Notes under the pieces: model-generated | The model's database searches: none | Told to the model about the DNA's origin: nothing | What the model saw: the letters and a program-made list of their open reading frames with translations, nothing else | DNA from: JSC-12 sp033764965 | GTDB taxonomy: Bacteria; Cyanobacteriota; Cyanobacteriia; Leptolyngbyales; Leptolyngbyaceae | DNA: 64,000 nucleotides | Direction of reading: 5' to 3' | Assembly: GCA_033764965.1 (NCBI GenBank) | Contig: JANRIN010000090.1 | Coordinates: forward strand, 62,001 to 126,000 | Shown here: in pieces, positions 18,151 through 25,789 of the stretch | How positions within the stretch are numbered: the first letter of the stretch is position 1 | Layout: each line of letters starts with the position of its first letter | Translations under genes and position numbers: made by a program

Positions 18151-18249
18151 ACCCTGCAAATCTGGATCAACCGCCAAGATCGATCGTCATATAAATTCCT
18201 TATTTTCCCTGCCTATACTCCTGGTGTTCCAGTCAGCAGGGAGCGTACC

Positions 18250-18729
18250 ATGCCTACAAGTTTTTCCCTGGAAGAGTCAAAAACACTTGCCCAGGCTCCA
18301 GTACTCGCTGGTCTAGCCGTTTCGATGGTTGATTTGGGAATTGTCTCGACTGTCCCTGAGGCAGCGGCATTGTCCCAGCAGATTGCCGGAGCCGCCCAAA
18401 AATATCCCAATAACTCGGTGATCCAATCTGTGTTTTCGGAAGAAGCGTTCAAAAGTGGCGTGGTCAAGCTGGACAAGCCAGAGATTAAGCCAGAGGACGT
18501 GGAATCTGGAGCATTAGTTGAGCAGGCGATCGCTACCATCAACACGGCACTAGCACTCCTCAACGGCAAGGCAAGCTCTGAAGAAATTACCGAGTACAAA
18601 GCATTCATCTACGCCTGTGCAGAAGCGGTTGCAAACGCGGCGGGAAGTGGTTTATTTGGAATCGGTGCCAAGGTGAGCGATAAAGAAGCCGCAGCCCTGG
18701 CAAAGTTCAAATCTGTGTTACTGAGCTAG
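18250..18729 (+). CDS. Conserved hypothetical alpha-helical protein
   Basis: A 159-residue soluble protein with no signal peptide. The sequence is almost entirely helical: two helices in residues 8-60, an acidic Lys/Glu segment (about 70-90, KPEIKPEDVES), then long Ala-rich helices ending AEAVANAAGSGLFGIGAKVSDKEAAAL. I cannot name the family with certainty; a tellurite-resistance TerB-like or similar helical bundle is possible but unproven. Its own promoter region lies in the 173 bases upstream and a holin-like gene follows. Confidence 0.65.
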   Translation: MPTSFSLEESKTLAQAPVLAGLAVSMVDLGIVSTVPEAAALSQQIAGAAQKYPNNSVIQSVFSEEAFKSGVVKLDKPEIKPEDVESGALVEQAIATINTALALLNGKASSEEITEYKAFIYACAEAVANAAGSGLFGIGAKVSDKEAAALAKFKSVLLS

Positions 18730-18821
18730 CCAGCAAGTCGTTTAAGAGTGATTCGTTTGACTAGGTTTTTCAGCTTGATTGGTGTAAAACTCTCTTATTA
18801 ACGTTTCAGGAGAAATTCCCT

Positions 18822-19190
18822 GTGATTTATTTTTTGCTTTCGATCGTAGTGACAGCAATCAGCCTTCTGATTATTTCCAAGTTACCCACAGGTGTTGAAA
18901 TCGCAAGTCCCTTCATTGCGTTGATTTCTGGTGCCATTATTGGTGCGTTCAATGGCGTGTGGGGGCTGTTTCCGGGTTGGTTCAGAGCGAGCACTGCGGT
19001 CTTGAGTTTAGGCTTAATTCCACTCATTGGTAGCATTATTGTCTTTGGTTTAGCAGCATGGCTGGTGCAGGGTTTTCGTCTGCGTTGGGGGATTGCAAGT
19101 GCGATTATTGGCGCGATCGCTCTGGCAATTGTTAACTCTATCCTGTACTTTATCCTGAACCAAACTGGGCTGATTCCAGCCGTGGCGTAG
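18822..19190 (+). CDS. Phage holin family (PF04020-like) small membrane protein
   Basis: A 122-residue protein of four hydrophobic segments with Gly/Ala-rich turns (ISGAIIGAFNGVWGLFPG, GSIIVFGLAAWLVQGF, AIIGAIALAIVNSILYF). This repeated layout fits the small membrane family often labelled phage holin 4, common in cyanobacteria and not linked to phage there. Function is unknown. The start is GTG with an AGGAGA ribosome site about nine bases upstream. No lysis genes are nearby, so a phage origin is not supported. Confidence 0.72.
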   Translation: MIYFLLSIVVTAISLLIISKLPTGVEIASPFIALISGAIIGAFNGVWGLFPGWFRASTAVLSLGLIPLIGSIIVFGLAAWLVQGFRLRWGIASAIIGAIALAIVNSILYFILNQTGLIPAVA

Positions 19191-19367
19191 TTCTTCCCAA
19201 GTCGTCGGGCGGTGAGTTAACTTCATCCTCCTGTGCCTTAGGTTGATCCATCCTGTGCAAGCGTGAGGCAATTTTCATCAACCGCATTCCAAAACTTTCT
19301 GTTTTTTCGTATCTTGGGTGAACGAGTGTTTTCAACACCGTCTGACATTATCCCCACCGGAGGAATC

Positions 19368-20072
19368 ATGGCGCTTTGTGATCAGTTGCAGTCCATCGTT
19401 GCAGAAAAGCATCTCCTCAAGCATCCTTTTTATGTTGCTTGGACAGAGGGCAAACTCACCCGCGACCATTTGAAACACTACGCCATTCAATATTTTCAAA
19501 ATGTGCTGGCTTTTCCCACTTACGTGAGTGCAGTGCATTTCAACACTCCCCACTTTGGCACCTCGATCGCAGTACGGCAGGAAATTCTAGAAAACCTGAT
19601 TGAAGAAGAGCGGGGTAATCAGAACCATCCCGAATTGTGGCGCAGATTCGCCCATGCGCTAGGAGCAACGGATGCTGAACTCACAGAAACAGCCGCTTTA
19701 CCCACCACCACTAACCTGGTCTCCACCTTCCGCCATCTCTGCCTCAATTCTCCCTTCTACGCGGGGCTTGCCGCCCTGTATGCTTACGAGTCTCAAATTC
19801 CTGCGGTTGCGACCACTAAAGTTGATGGACTCAAGCGGTTTTATGGCATGACCGATGCTAGTGAGTATCGTTTCTTTACTGTGCATCAATCAGCAGACGA
19901 GTATCACTCCGAAACTGAGATGAAGCTGATCGAGGAGCACGCAGACACTCCCGCAAAACAAGCCGCCGCTCTGGAAACTGCTGCTCAAGCGGCTAATGCC
20001 CTCTGGCAATTCCTGGATGGAGTATACGAAGCCTACTGTCAGGATATTCAAGCTGAACTGGCGATCGCCTAA
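19368..20072 (+). CDS. CADD family oxygenase-like protein, putative p-aminobenzoate synthesis
   Basis: A 234-residue haem-oxygenase-fold protein. Residues E80, H87, E141, H173, D177 and H180 have the spacing of the six dimetal ligands of Chlamydia CADD (offset by one), and K151 matches the lysine reported as needed there. CADD makes p-aminobenzoate for folate by sacrificing one of its own tyrosines; Tyr22, Tyr38 and Tyr42 lie near the expected site. The frame is open upstream, but the ATG at 19368 has a GGAGGA ribosome site and fits family length. It likely supplies folate synthesis in place of PabABC. Confidence 0.85.
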   Translation: MALCDQLQSIVAEKHLLKHPFYVAWTEGKLTRDHLKHYAIQYFQNVLAFPTYVSAVHFNTPHFGTSIAVRQEILENLIEEERGNQNHPELWRRFAHALGATDAELTETAALPTTTNLVSTFRHLCLNSPFYAGLAALYAYESQIPAVATTKVDGLKRFYGMTDASEYRFFTVHQSADEYHSETEMKLIEEHADTPAKQAAALETAAQAANALWQFLDGVYEAYCQDIQAELAIA

Positions 20073-20085
20073 AGGGGGTGAGGGA

Positions 20086-20190
20086 CAGGGATTGGGGATT
20101 TGTGATCCAAAAGTATCTCCTATCCCAACCCCTAACCCCTAATTCCCCATTCCTAATTCCCAACCCCTAACCCCCATCCCCCATTCCCCA
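20086..20190. repeat. C-rich intergenic repeat between two convergent genes
   Basis: The stretch is made of variants of CCCCTAACCCCTAATTCCCCA and CCCATTCCC, with G-rich complements at its left edge (GGGATTGGGGATTTG). It fills the space between the CADD gene and the end of ald. Such degenerate arrays are a common dispersed repeat of cyanobacterial intergenic DNA. It may form a hairpin and act as a shared terminator, but no T-run is seen. Confidence 0.8.
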
Positions 20191-20192
20191 AC

Positions 20193-21281
20193 TCAACCCA
20201 CCAGATCCGGAAACACCTGTTGCACCGCAGGATGAATCAGGTGGTGGTTTTGTACATTTAAGCCCTTCGCCAGAACTGGATCTTTATCTAACGCTGCCAT
20301 GCCAAAGTTCGCTAGTTTAAGGACGTAGGGCAATGTACTGTTGTTAAGCGCTTGAGTCGCTGTCCAGGGCACGGCTCCCGGCATATTCGGTACACCATAG
20401 TGGACTACGCCAGCCTCAATGTAGGTGGGATGGGAATGGGATGTGGGGCGCACTGTTTCAATGCAGCCGCCTTGGTCAACTGCCACATCCACGATCACCG
20501 AACCCGATCGCATTTGCTTAACGAGATGGCGATCGACTAAAACTGGAGCTTTTTGAGCCAGCACCAACACTGCACCTACCAGCAAATCTGCATTCGGCAC
20601 AACAGATTCAATTTGGGCAACGCTGCTATACAGTAACTCGACCCGTGAGCCAAAGATCGTTTCCAGATACGCCAACCGATCAACATTGACATCTAAGATC
20701 GCAACCTGAGCGCCCATTCCCACTGCAATCCGGGCGGCTTCAGTGCCCACCACCCCGCCTCCCAAAATCACCACCTGACCAGGGGAAACGCCAGGAATGC
20801 CTCCCAGCAATACGCCGCGTCCCCCCTGTTGACGTTCCAGGTAGCGGGCACCAAACTGCACCGATAAACGCCCAGCAATCACGCTCATGGGAGCCAGCAG
20901 GGGCAAACGACGATCGGGCAGTTCAACGGTTTCGTAGGCAATTGCGGTAACGCCACTATCCAATAGGTGTTCCGTTAAACGGCGATCGGCTGCCAGGTGC
21001 AGATAGGTAAAGAGCAATTGTCCTTTTTGTAACAACTCATACTCGGGTGGCAGCGGTTCCTTGACCTTGATGATTAACTCTTGATCCCAGGTTGCTTGAG
21101 CGGTCGGGGCGATCGTGGCTCCGGCTTGCTCATACTCTGCATCCGTAAAGCCTGCTCCAACGCCTGCCTGAGTTTCGACCAACACCTGATGCCCTTGGTT
21201 CGTCAACGCCCTCACACTGCCAGGACTTAGCCCAACCCGAAACTCCTGATCTTTGGTTTCTTTCGGAACACCAATTCGCAT
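20193..21281 (-). CDS. ald: Alanine dehydrogenase
   Basis: A 362-residue NAD-dependent enzyme interconverting L-alanine and pyruvate plus ammonia. The start MRIGVPKETKDQEFRVGLSP is the family N-terminus, with the substrate-binding Arg and Lys (R15, and K in IKVKEPLPPEY). The Rossmann segment VVILGGGVVGTEAARIAVGMGA (about 170-190) binds NAD, and VDVAVDQGGC and PNMPGAVPWTAT follow. The frame extends upstream to 21413, but the ATG at 21281 has a GAGG ribosome site. It is divergent from the gene at 21431. Confidence 0.96.
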   Translation of the reverse strand: MRIGVPKETKDQEFRVGLSPGSVRALTNQGHQVLVETQAGVGAGFTDAEYEQAGATIAPTAQATWDQELIIKVKEPLPPEYELLQKGQLLFTYLHLAADRRLTEHLLDSGVTAIAYETVELPDRRLPLLAPMSVIAGRLSVQFGARYLERQQGGRGVLLGGIPGVSPGQVVILGGGVVGTEAARIAVGMGAQVAILDVNVDRLAYLETIFGSRVELLYSSVAQIESVVPNADLLVGAVLVLAQKAPVLVDRHLVKQMRSGSVIVDVAVDQGGCIETVRPTSHSHPTYIEAGVVHYGVPNMPGAVPWTATQALNNSTLPYVLKLANFGMAALDKDPVLAKGLNVQNHHLIHPAVQQVFPDLVG

Positions 21282-21430
21282 GACAACCTCGCACGATAGA
21301 AGGGGAGTGACTCTGACACAATTCTCCGATTTGAACCAGGAATCGCAACCAAAAGGGTGTAATGTTGGTGTAAAGAGTTGTGAATTCGCACTTTGCAACC
21401 TGTTCCATTCCACCTCAGCCCGTTTTTTAG

Positions 21431-21802
21431 ATGTATAACTTTCCCGAACCTCCCTACTTTCTGCTGTTTGCTGGTTTGTTTGCCAGCATCACCTCTGGTC
21501 TGGCGTTTGAGGCAGTGTTGAAGCAGTCCGTTCAGAGTTGGTCTAAAAATCGTTCCACTCGCATTCTGGCAAATTTGCAAGGACTGCAACTGATCCTGCC
21601 CTTTTTAGCCATTTCCATTGGTTCCTGTGTGTTTTTATCGTCAGGCATGGAAATTTTTGGATTTCCGGCTCAGTTAGCCTACGCCTTTTCTGTGCCGCTC
21701 ACGGCTGGCACGGCTGCATTAGTTTGGTCCCAATTGAGAAAAATCTTAGTCCAGCTTGAGCGGGGCGGCTCCCAAGCCCTAGATCTGGATTCTTTTGTGT
21801 AG
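21431..21802 (+). CDS. Conserved hypothetical membrane protein
   Basis: A 123-residue protein with three hydrophobic segments at about residues 10-30 (FLLFAGLFASITSGLAF), 53-72 (LILPFLAISIGSCVFL) and 80-100. Lys/Arg-rich loops (WSKNRSTR) suggest a defined topology. The tail is acidic. The type occurs in cyanobacteria, but I cannot name a function. It is divergent from ald with 149 bases between them. Confidence 0.65.
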   Translation: MYNFPEPPYFLLFAGLFASITSGLAFEAVLKQSVQSWSKNRSTRILANLQGLQLILPFLAISIGSCVFLSSGMEIFGFPAQLAYAFSVPLTAGTAALVWSQLRKILVQLERGGSQALDLDSFV

Positions 21803-22505
21803 ATCCTGGTCGTGGGCTATCAGGATTTATCGCCGTTTGCGGGCGAGGGATGGGGGCTTGAGTTGTGAATAGTTTGGGGCTGGATGATACGAATACGCTC
21901 AGGACTAAAGTGGCGATCGCAGCCTCAGCCACTAAGACGCTTGATGAAAAGAGTGTCACCCGCCCGGATGGAGAGAATTGCGCGGTATGTGAATTTTTTG
22001 GCATCTTCATGTCCTCTGACCTCCACAGCAGCCACGGTTAAGTATTTGCAAAAGGGTGCTCGGAACACACACTCGCTACAGACTTAATCCGGCTTTAAAT
22101 TGTTCTCGACTGGGTTGAAAAAATATGCAGAGTCGCGAGACGCTTTGGGGGTTAGGGCTTTTCTCGTCACAAACAGGAGATGAACCTGTTCTTGCATTCA
22201 CGCATGATTCGTTGATGCGTAACTTCATCCGATTGGACATAAATCTCCCCCGGAGGGGTTAAGTAACTCCAACCTAGCCTTCGACTACACCAGAACATTC
22301 AGCTTTTCCGGGTCTTGTAAGATACAAACGGATTAGTTTCTAGTGAGCACGATCGCTCAAGGATTTGGCGTATAGTTAGCTTTGGTCAGAACGCTTAGGA
22401 CAAGGAAAAGCTGCAAAGCTAATGCTGGGTAGGGGCGTTCTGATGCGCCTTTGCCAAGTTACACATGGCTACGGCTATACCTTTCATCCATTACAGGAAG
22501 GGGTC
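21803..22505. other. Long intergenic region upstream of the permease gene
   Basis: About 700 bases without a secure gene. It holds the candidate small frame at 21925-22068 and, further right, a short GC hairpin (CCCCCGGAGGGG near 22250). It must also contain the promoter of the permease gene. I see no recognised riboswitch. Confidence 0.5.
21925..22068 (-). CDS. Possible 47-residue small gene or relic
   Basis: A GTG-started frame codes a compact basic peptide containing APFCKYLTVAAVEVRGHEDA and ending IRAGDTLFIKRLSG. The composition looks like real protein (mixed beta and charged residues) rather than a shadow frame. The same frame continues upstream past a single stop with coherent residues (FNPVENNLKPD), so it could be the tail of a decayed longer gene. 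No ribosome site was seen. Confidence 0.3.
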   Translation of the reverse strand: MFRAPFCKYLTVAAVEVRGHEDAKKFTYRAILSIRAGDTLFIKRLSG

Positions 22506-23570
22506 ATGTCCAAACTCGTTTATCAGGTCGGTGCGATCGCAATTTCGTTACTCCTGGTTGGGGTCATTATTGTGTTAGCAGGCGGTAACCCCTTTCAAGT
22601 TACTGCCAGCATGGGAGTTGGGGCATTTGGCAGCCCGGATCGGATGGGACGAGTCATCGCGACACTGGTGCCCTTATTATTGTGTACCAGTGGCTTGTTA
22701 TTCACCTTTACTGCTGGACTCTACAACTTGGGGATTGAAGGACAAATTGCCTTTGGCGCGATCGCCGCAACGTTCCTGATTCGGCTGACGCAAGATGTAT
22801 TGCCCCCCTGGATTGTTATCCTGCTGGCAATTGGAGCAGGTGGGCTAGGGGGTGTGTTGTGGGGCATATTGGCAGGGGTACTGAACGTGTATGGACGGAT
22901 TAATGAAATTTTTGCGGGTTTGGGCTTGAACTTTGTCGCCGATGGATTGGCACTCTACCTGATTTTTGGACCCTGGAAGAAAGAAGGGGTCGCTTCCATG
23001 AGTGGAACGGAACCCTTTCGAGAAGACCTATGGCTACCCACGATCGGCGGGACTGAAGCCAGCCCGATCGCCTTAATCATCGCGATCGCCGCAGTGGGAG
23101 TAACCTTACTGATACTGCAAGGCACTTACTTTGGTTTGCAACTGCGGGCAGTGGGGCAAAATCTCCGTGCCTCCTATGTGCTCGGCATTCCTGCCATTCG
23201 TCAACTGATGAGTGCCTTTGCCATCTGTGGTGGGTTTGCAGGACTGGCAGGAGCTTTACAAGTATTGGTTATTTTCCATCGCCTAATTCCCAGCATTTCC
23301 AGCAATCTCGGCTTTTTGTCCCTACTCGTAGCGATGCTAATTGGCATGAATGGCTGGCTGATTCTTCCAGTTGCGTTCTTCTTCAGTGTGCTGAATGTGG
23401 GCAGTTTGCAATTGCCCTTAGCCCTCAATTTAGAATCATCTCTGTCGGGTGTAATTCAGGGCATGATTGTGCTGTTTGCTCTGTTGGGTCGCGGGTTGAG
23501 TGAATCCCAATGGCTATCCAAATTCCGCAATCTCCCAAGCAGTAGTCAATCTCCCAAACCTTCATCCTAA
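22506..23570 (+). CDS. BMP-type ABC transporter permease (nucleoside/purine uptake family)
   Basis: A 354-residue inner-membrane permease of the branched-chain/ribose (BPD_transp_2) superfamily, with eight to ten hydrophobic segments. The motif FTAGLYNLGIEGQIAFGAIAA near residue 75 and the coupling segment GLQLRAVGQNLRASYVLGI near 215 are typical of YufP/NupP permeases that import nucleosides. The ATG at 22506 with AGGAAGGGGTC upstream was chosen over an earlier in-frame ATG at 22422. The ATPase, lipoprotein and second permease of such transporters are not adjacent, so its partners must be encoded elsewhere. Confidence 0.88.
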   Translation: MSKLVYQVGAIAISLLLVGVIIVLAGGNPFQVTASMGVGAFGSPDRMGRVIATLVPLLLCTSGLLFTFTAGLYNLGIEGQIAFGAIAATFLIRLTQDVLPPWIVILLAIGAGGLGGVLWGILAGVLNVYGRINEIFAGLGLNFVADGLALYLIFGPWKKEGVASMSGTEPFREDLWLPTIGGTEASPIALIIAIAAVGVTLLILQGTYFGLQLRAVGQNLRASYVLGIPAIRQLMSAFAICGGFAGLAGALQVLVIFHRLIPSISSNLGFLSLLVAMLIGMNGWLILPVAFFFSVLNVGSLQLPLALNLESSLSGVIQGMIVLFALLGRGLSESQWLSKFRNLPSSSQSPKPSS

Positions 23571-23590
23571 AGAGAATTGCAGCGATGAAC

Positions 23591-23616
23591 AATAAAAAGG
23601 GCAGAAATACATCTGC
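23591..23616 (-). terminator. Terminator of the low-complexity protein gene
   Basis: GGGCAGA (23596) and TCTGCCC (ending 23615) form a perfect 7-bp stem with a six-base loop. On the - strand it is followed by TTTTTATTG, so it ends the gene that stops at 23652. It may also serve the + strand permease, though no T-run follows on that strand. Confidence 0.85.
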
Positions 23617-23651
23617 CCTCCGAGGTTCAGTCAATCCTGATTTAATGACGT

Positions 23652-25580
23652 TTAACGTCCAGGATTTGTGCCCGACTCTGATGAAATTGTTGTTTCGGAT
23701 TTTGTAACAGTCGTGGAAACGGTTGAAGTTTCTGAGATCGCAGCAGAATTGGGTTGAGCAATTGGCTCTGCTGGCGCGATCGCTGCCTGATCCGTATCAG
23801 CCGCTTGAGCGTCTGCGGTTTCCGCATCGGATTCATCCAGAGATGCCGCAGGCACCTGTTCGGCGGGAATCTGCCGCAACCCAGTTAAACCAGGAAAAAC
23901 GCGGCTGGGTAAACCGACGACTTGATAAGCAGAAACCACCTGCCCCCGCTTCTTCAGCTTGCGTCCGCGAACTTCGGTACGATCAACCACAAGAATACGA
24001 TCGCCCTGCCGCTCAATCACAACCTCAGTGACTTGCCGACGTGGAGCATAGACGTAATAAACAACGTTGCTGCTAAAGCCCTCGTTGTCATCGTCATCGC
24101 TGCTGTTATTGCTGCTATTGTTGCTGCTGTTATTGCTGCTGTTGTTACTGCTGTTATTGCTGCTGTTATTGCTGCTGTTATTGCTGCTATTGTTGCTGCC
24201 GTTATCATCATCATCATCGTCATCGTCATCATCACCGTTCTCAATGATCAGATTGCGATAAGCGGGAAAGATGTTGATGGAACTGGTGTTGAAAACCGTC
24301 GTTGTAAAGACGAACGAACTGGTCGTGGAAGTCGTGGTGCTAGTACTGACACTTCCGCTCACAGAACCACTGACAGATGCCCCAGCAGAAACAAATGGTG
24401 CCCCGGTGGTTGTGGTGGTTGTGATGCCCACAGTCGGCACTGTGAATCTGAAGGTGGAACTTCTAAAGTCAATGTTGTCGCGCCGATCGTTGACGATAAA
24501 GGACACATCGCCATCGCTTTTGCCTTCGAAGGTGCGATCGCCCCGCTCAAACTTGAATTGGGTTTCCCGACGAGACGTTCCGGAGAAGGCAACGGAGTTA
24601 TCTCCTGTAAATGCCACAAACCCCGGACCTTCACCCTTAATCCGGTAGTCCACCGTTTGACCTGCGGTTAACCCATTCAGATTAAGGCTGTCCTTCTTAA
24701 TATCAAAGGGCCCGGTCAAGGTAATGTCTAAAGTTCCTGAACCGTTGATCTTAAATTCACGAGTACCAGGAGTGCCCACACTCTGAATCTGAAAATCGGT
24801 TACAGCCCCTTCAAAGTTCAACTCCCGCCGATTGGATTCAGAATCCACCCCGTAGGAGGCATCTTCAACTCTGGCGTTTTTCCCTTCAAAATCAAATTTG
24901 ACTCGACGACCCAAAATTACTGGCACAAGCGTCACTTCGTTAGAGGACGGACGCAGTTGCAAATCACTGGGAAGCCCGATGTAGTCTCCCGTCAGGTTGG
25001 CAGAAAAAGCCCCCGTTTCCAGCACTCCAAAGCGGGAATTAAACGAGGTGCTGGAAGCTTGCGACAATCTCACGTTGACTCCAGGTAAAAACAGGAGTGG
25101 TGCCGTTCCTTCCTGGGTTGGGTTAATCAGGCTACCGGGGTCAGTGAAAACGGGGGTGAAAGACGTGAGGGTGAAATTGAGGGCTGTGGGAATGTTTTGA
25201 AAGAAAACTGGAGAGCCTAAGCGGTTAAAAGCAACCCCAGACAGGGAGCCTTCTAATCGTCCGGTATCCCCATTATCAGGACGGCTATTGCCATTTACGT
25301 CAGTGAAACGAGCCGCATTGGGTAAGAAGCGCGACGTGGTGGTGGTGCCATTGGGGGTAACGATGCGGAGAGTCTGGATGACGGTGTCAAACAGAACGGG
25401 CTGTCCGGTTCGGGTGAGGGTTGTTGTTGTTGCTGTAGGTACGTTGGTTTGGGTAAAAAATGCAGCTTCCCCGGTGGCTTGCCCGCCAGTGATGGGAATA
25501 TCTGCATGGGCGACTGTGGTCAGCGACAAGCTGCTCGCCAGAAGTCCTAAACCGATGACGAACCGAGTAGGTTGAATCAT
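23652..25580 (-). CDS. Secreted protein with Asp-run and NNSS repeat tract
   Basis: A 642-residue exported protein of unknown function. Residues 1-26 are a signal peptide ending AHA. Residues about 30-420 are beta-rich and Thr/Ser/Gly-rich, without cysteines, and resemble an extracellular scaffold. A low-complexity tract at about 449-500 consists of ten Asp, about nine NNSS units and then four Asp. A charged segment follows (VVYYVYAPRRQVTEVVIERQGDRILVVDRTEVRGR) and an Ala/Ser/Thr-rich tail. The acidic runs could bind calcium. The two flanking genes on the same strand are the SLH porin and this gene, separated by 209 bases. Confidence 0.8.
   Translation of the reverse strand: MIQPTRFVIGLGLLASSLSLTTVAHADIPITGGQATGEAAFFTQTNVPTATTTTLTRTGQPVLFDTVIQTLRIVTPNGTTTTSRFLPNAARFTDVNGNSRPDNGDTGRLEGSLSGVAFNRLGSPVFFQNIPTALNFTLTSFTPVFTDPGSLINPTQEGTAPLLFLPGVNVRLSQASSTSFNSRFGVLETGAFSANLTGDYIGLPSDLQLRPSSNEVTLVPVILGRRVKFDFEGKNARVEDASYGVDSESNRRELNFEGAVTDFQIQSVGTPGTREFKINGSGTLDITLTGPFDIKKDSLNLNGLTAGQTVDYRIKGEGPGFVAFTGDNSVAFSGTSRRETQFKFERGDRTFEGKSDGDVSFIVNDRRDNIDFRSSTFRFTVPTVGITTTTTTGAPFVSAGASVSGSVSGSVSTSTTTSTTSSFVFTTTVFNTSSINIFPAYRNLIIENGDDDDDDDDDDNGSNNSSNNSSNNSSNNSSNNSSNNSSNNSSNNSSDDDDNEGFSSNVVYYVYAPRRQVTEVVIERQGDRILVVDRTEVRGRKLKKRGQVVSAYQVVGLPSRVFPGLTGLRQIPAEQVPAASLDESDAETADAQAADTDQAAIAPAEPIAQPNSAAISETSTVSTTVTKSETTISSESGTNPGR
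24099..24235. repeat. 12-bp in-frame tandem repeat and Asp-codon run
   Basis: On the + strand the unit GCTGCTGTTATT and variants (GCTGCTATTGTT) recur about nine times from 24099 to 24205, encoding Asn-Asn-Ser-Ser on the - strand. A run of ATC/GTC triplets at 24203-24235 encodes ten Asp. Both are multiples of three, so copy-number change would keep the frame. Confidence 0.9.
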
Positions 25581-25789
25581 CTGTGCAATCCTCTTAATGA
25601 AATGTCTGGTGAATGAATGGTGTTAGACAGGCACCCTCGAATGAGGTTTATTAGCAAGATTTACGGATTCAGAAAAAAGTTCCTTCAGGTGGAAACTTTT
25701 TAGAACGCTTTATATTGTTGGCTTGACAAAAGCATTCCCCGATCGCGCTTGCATCTATCACTAAAGGTGTCAGTGTAAAAATTGACACA

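Noticed and set aside
18822..19190. Prophage lysis (holin) interpretation
   Set aside because: No endolysin, structural or integrase genes nearby, and the small membrane family occurs widely outside phages.
20086..20190. CRISPR-like array of C-rich units
   Set aside because: The units have no constant repeat length and no unique spacers; they are degenerate dispersed repeats.
22240..22505. Riboswitch before the permease gene
   Set aside because: The leader contains short GC stems, but I found none of the conserved words of cobalamin, TPP, purine or other known riboswitches.
24017..24671. Long open frames opposite the NNSS/Asp tract, very rich in Leu, Ile, Val or Thr
   Set aside because: They are the other-frame reading of the 12-bp repeat and triplet runs in the gene 23652-25580; composition is an artefact of low complexity.
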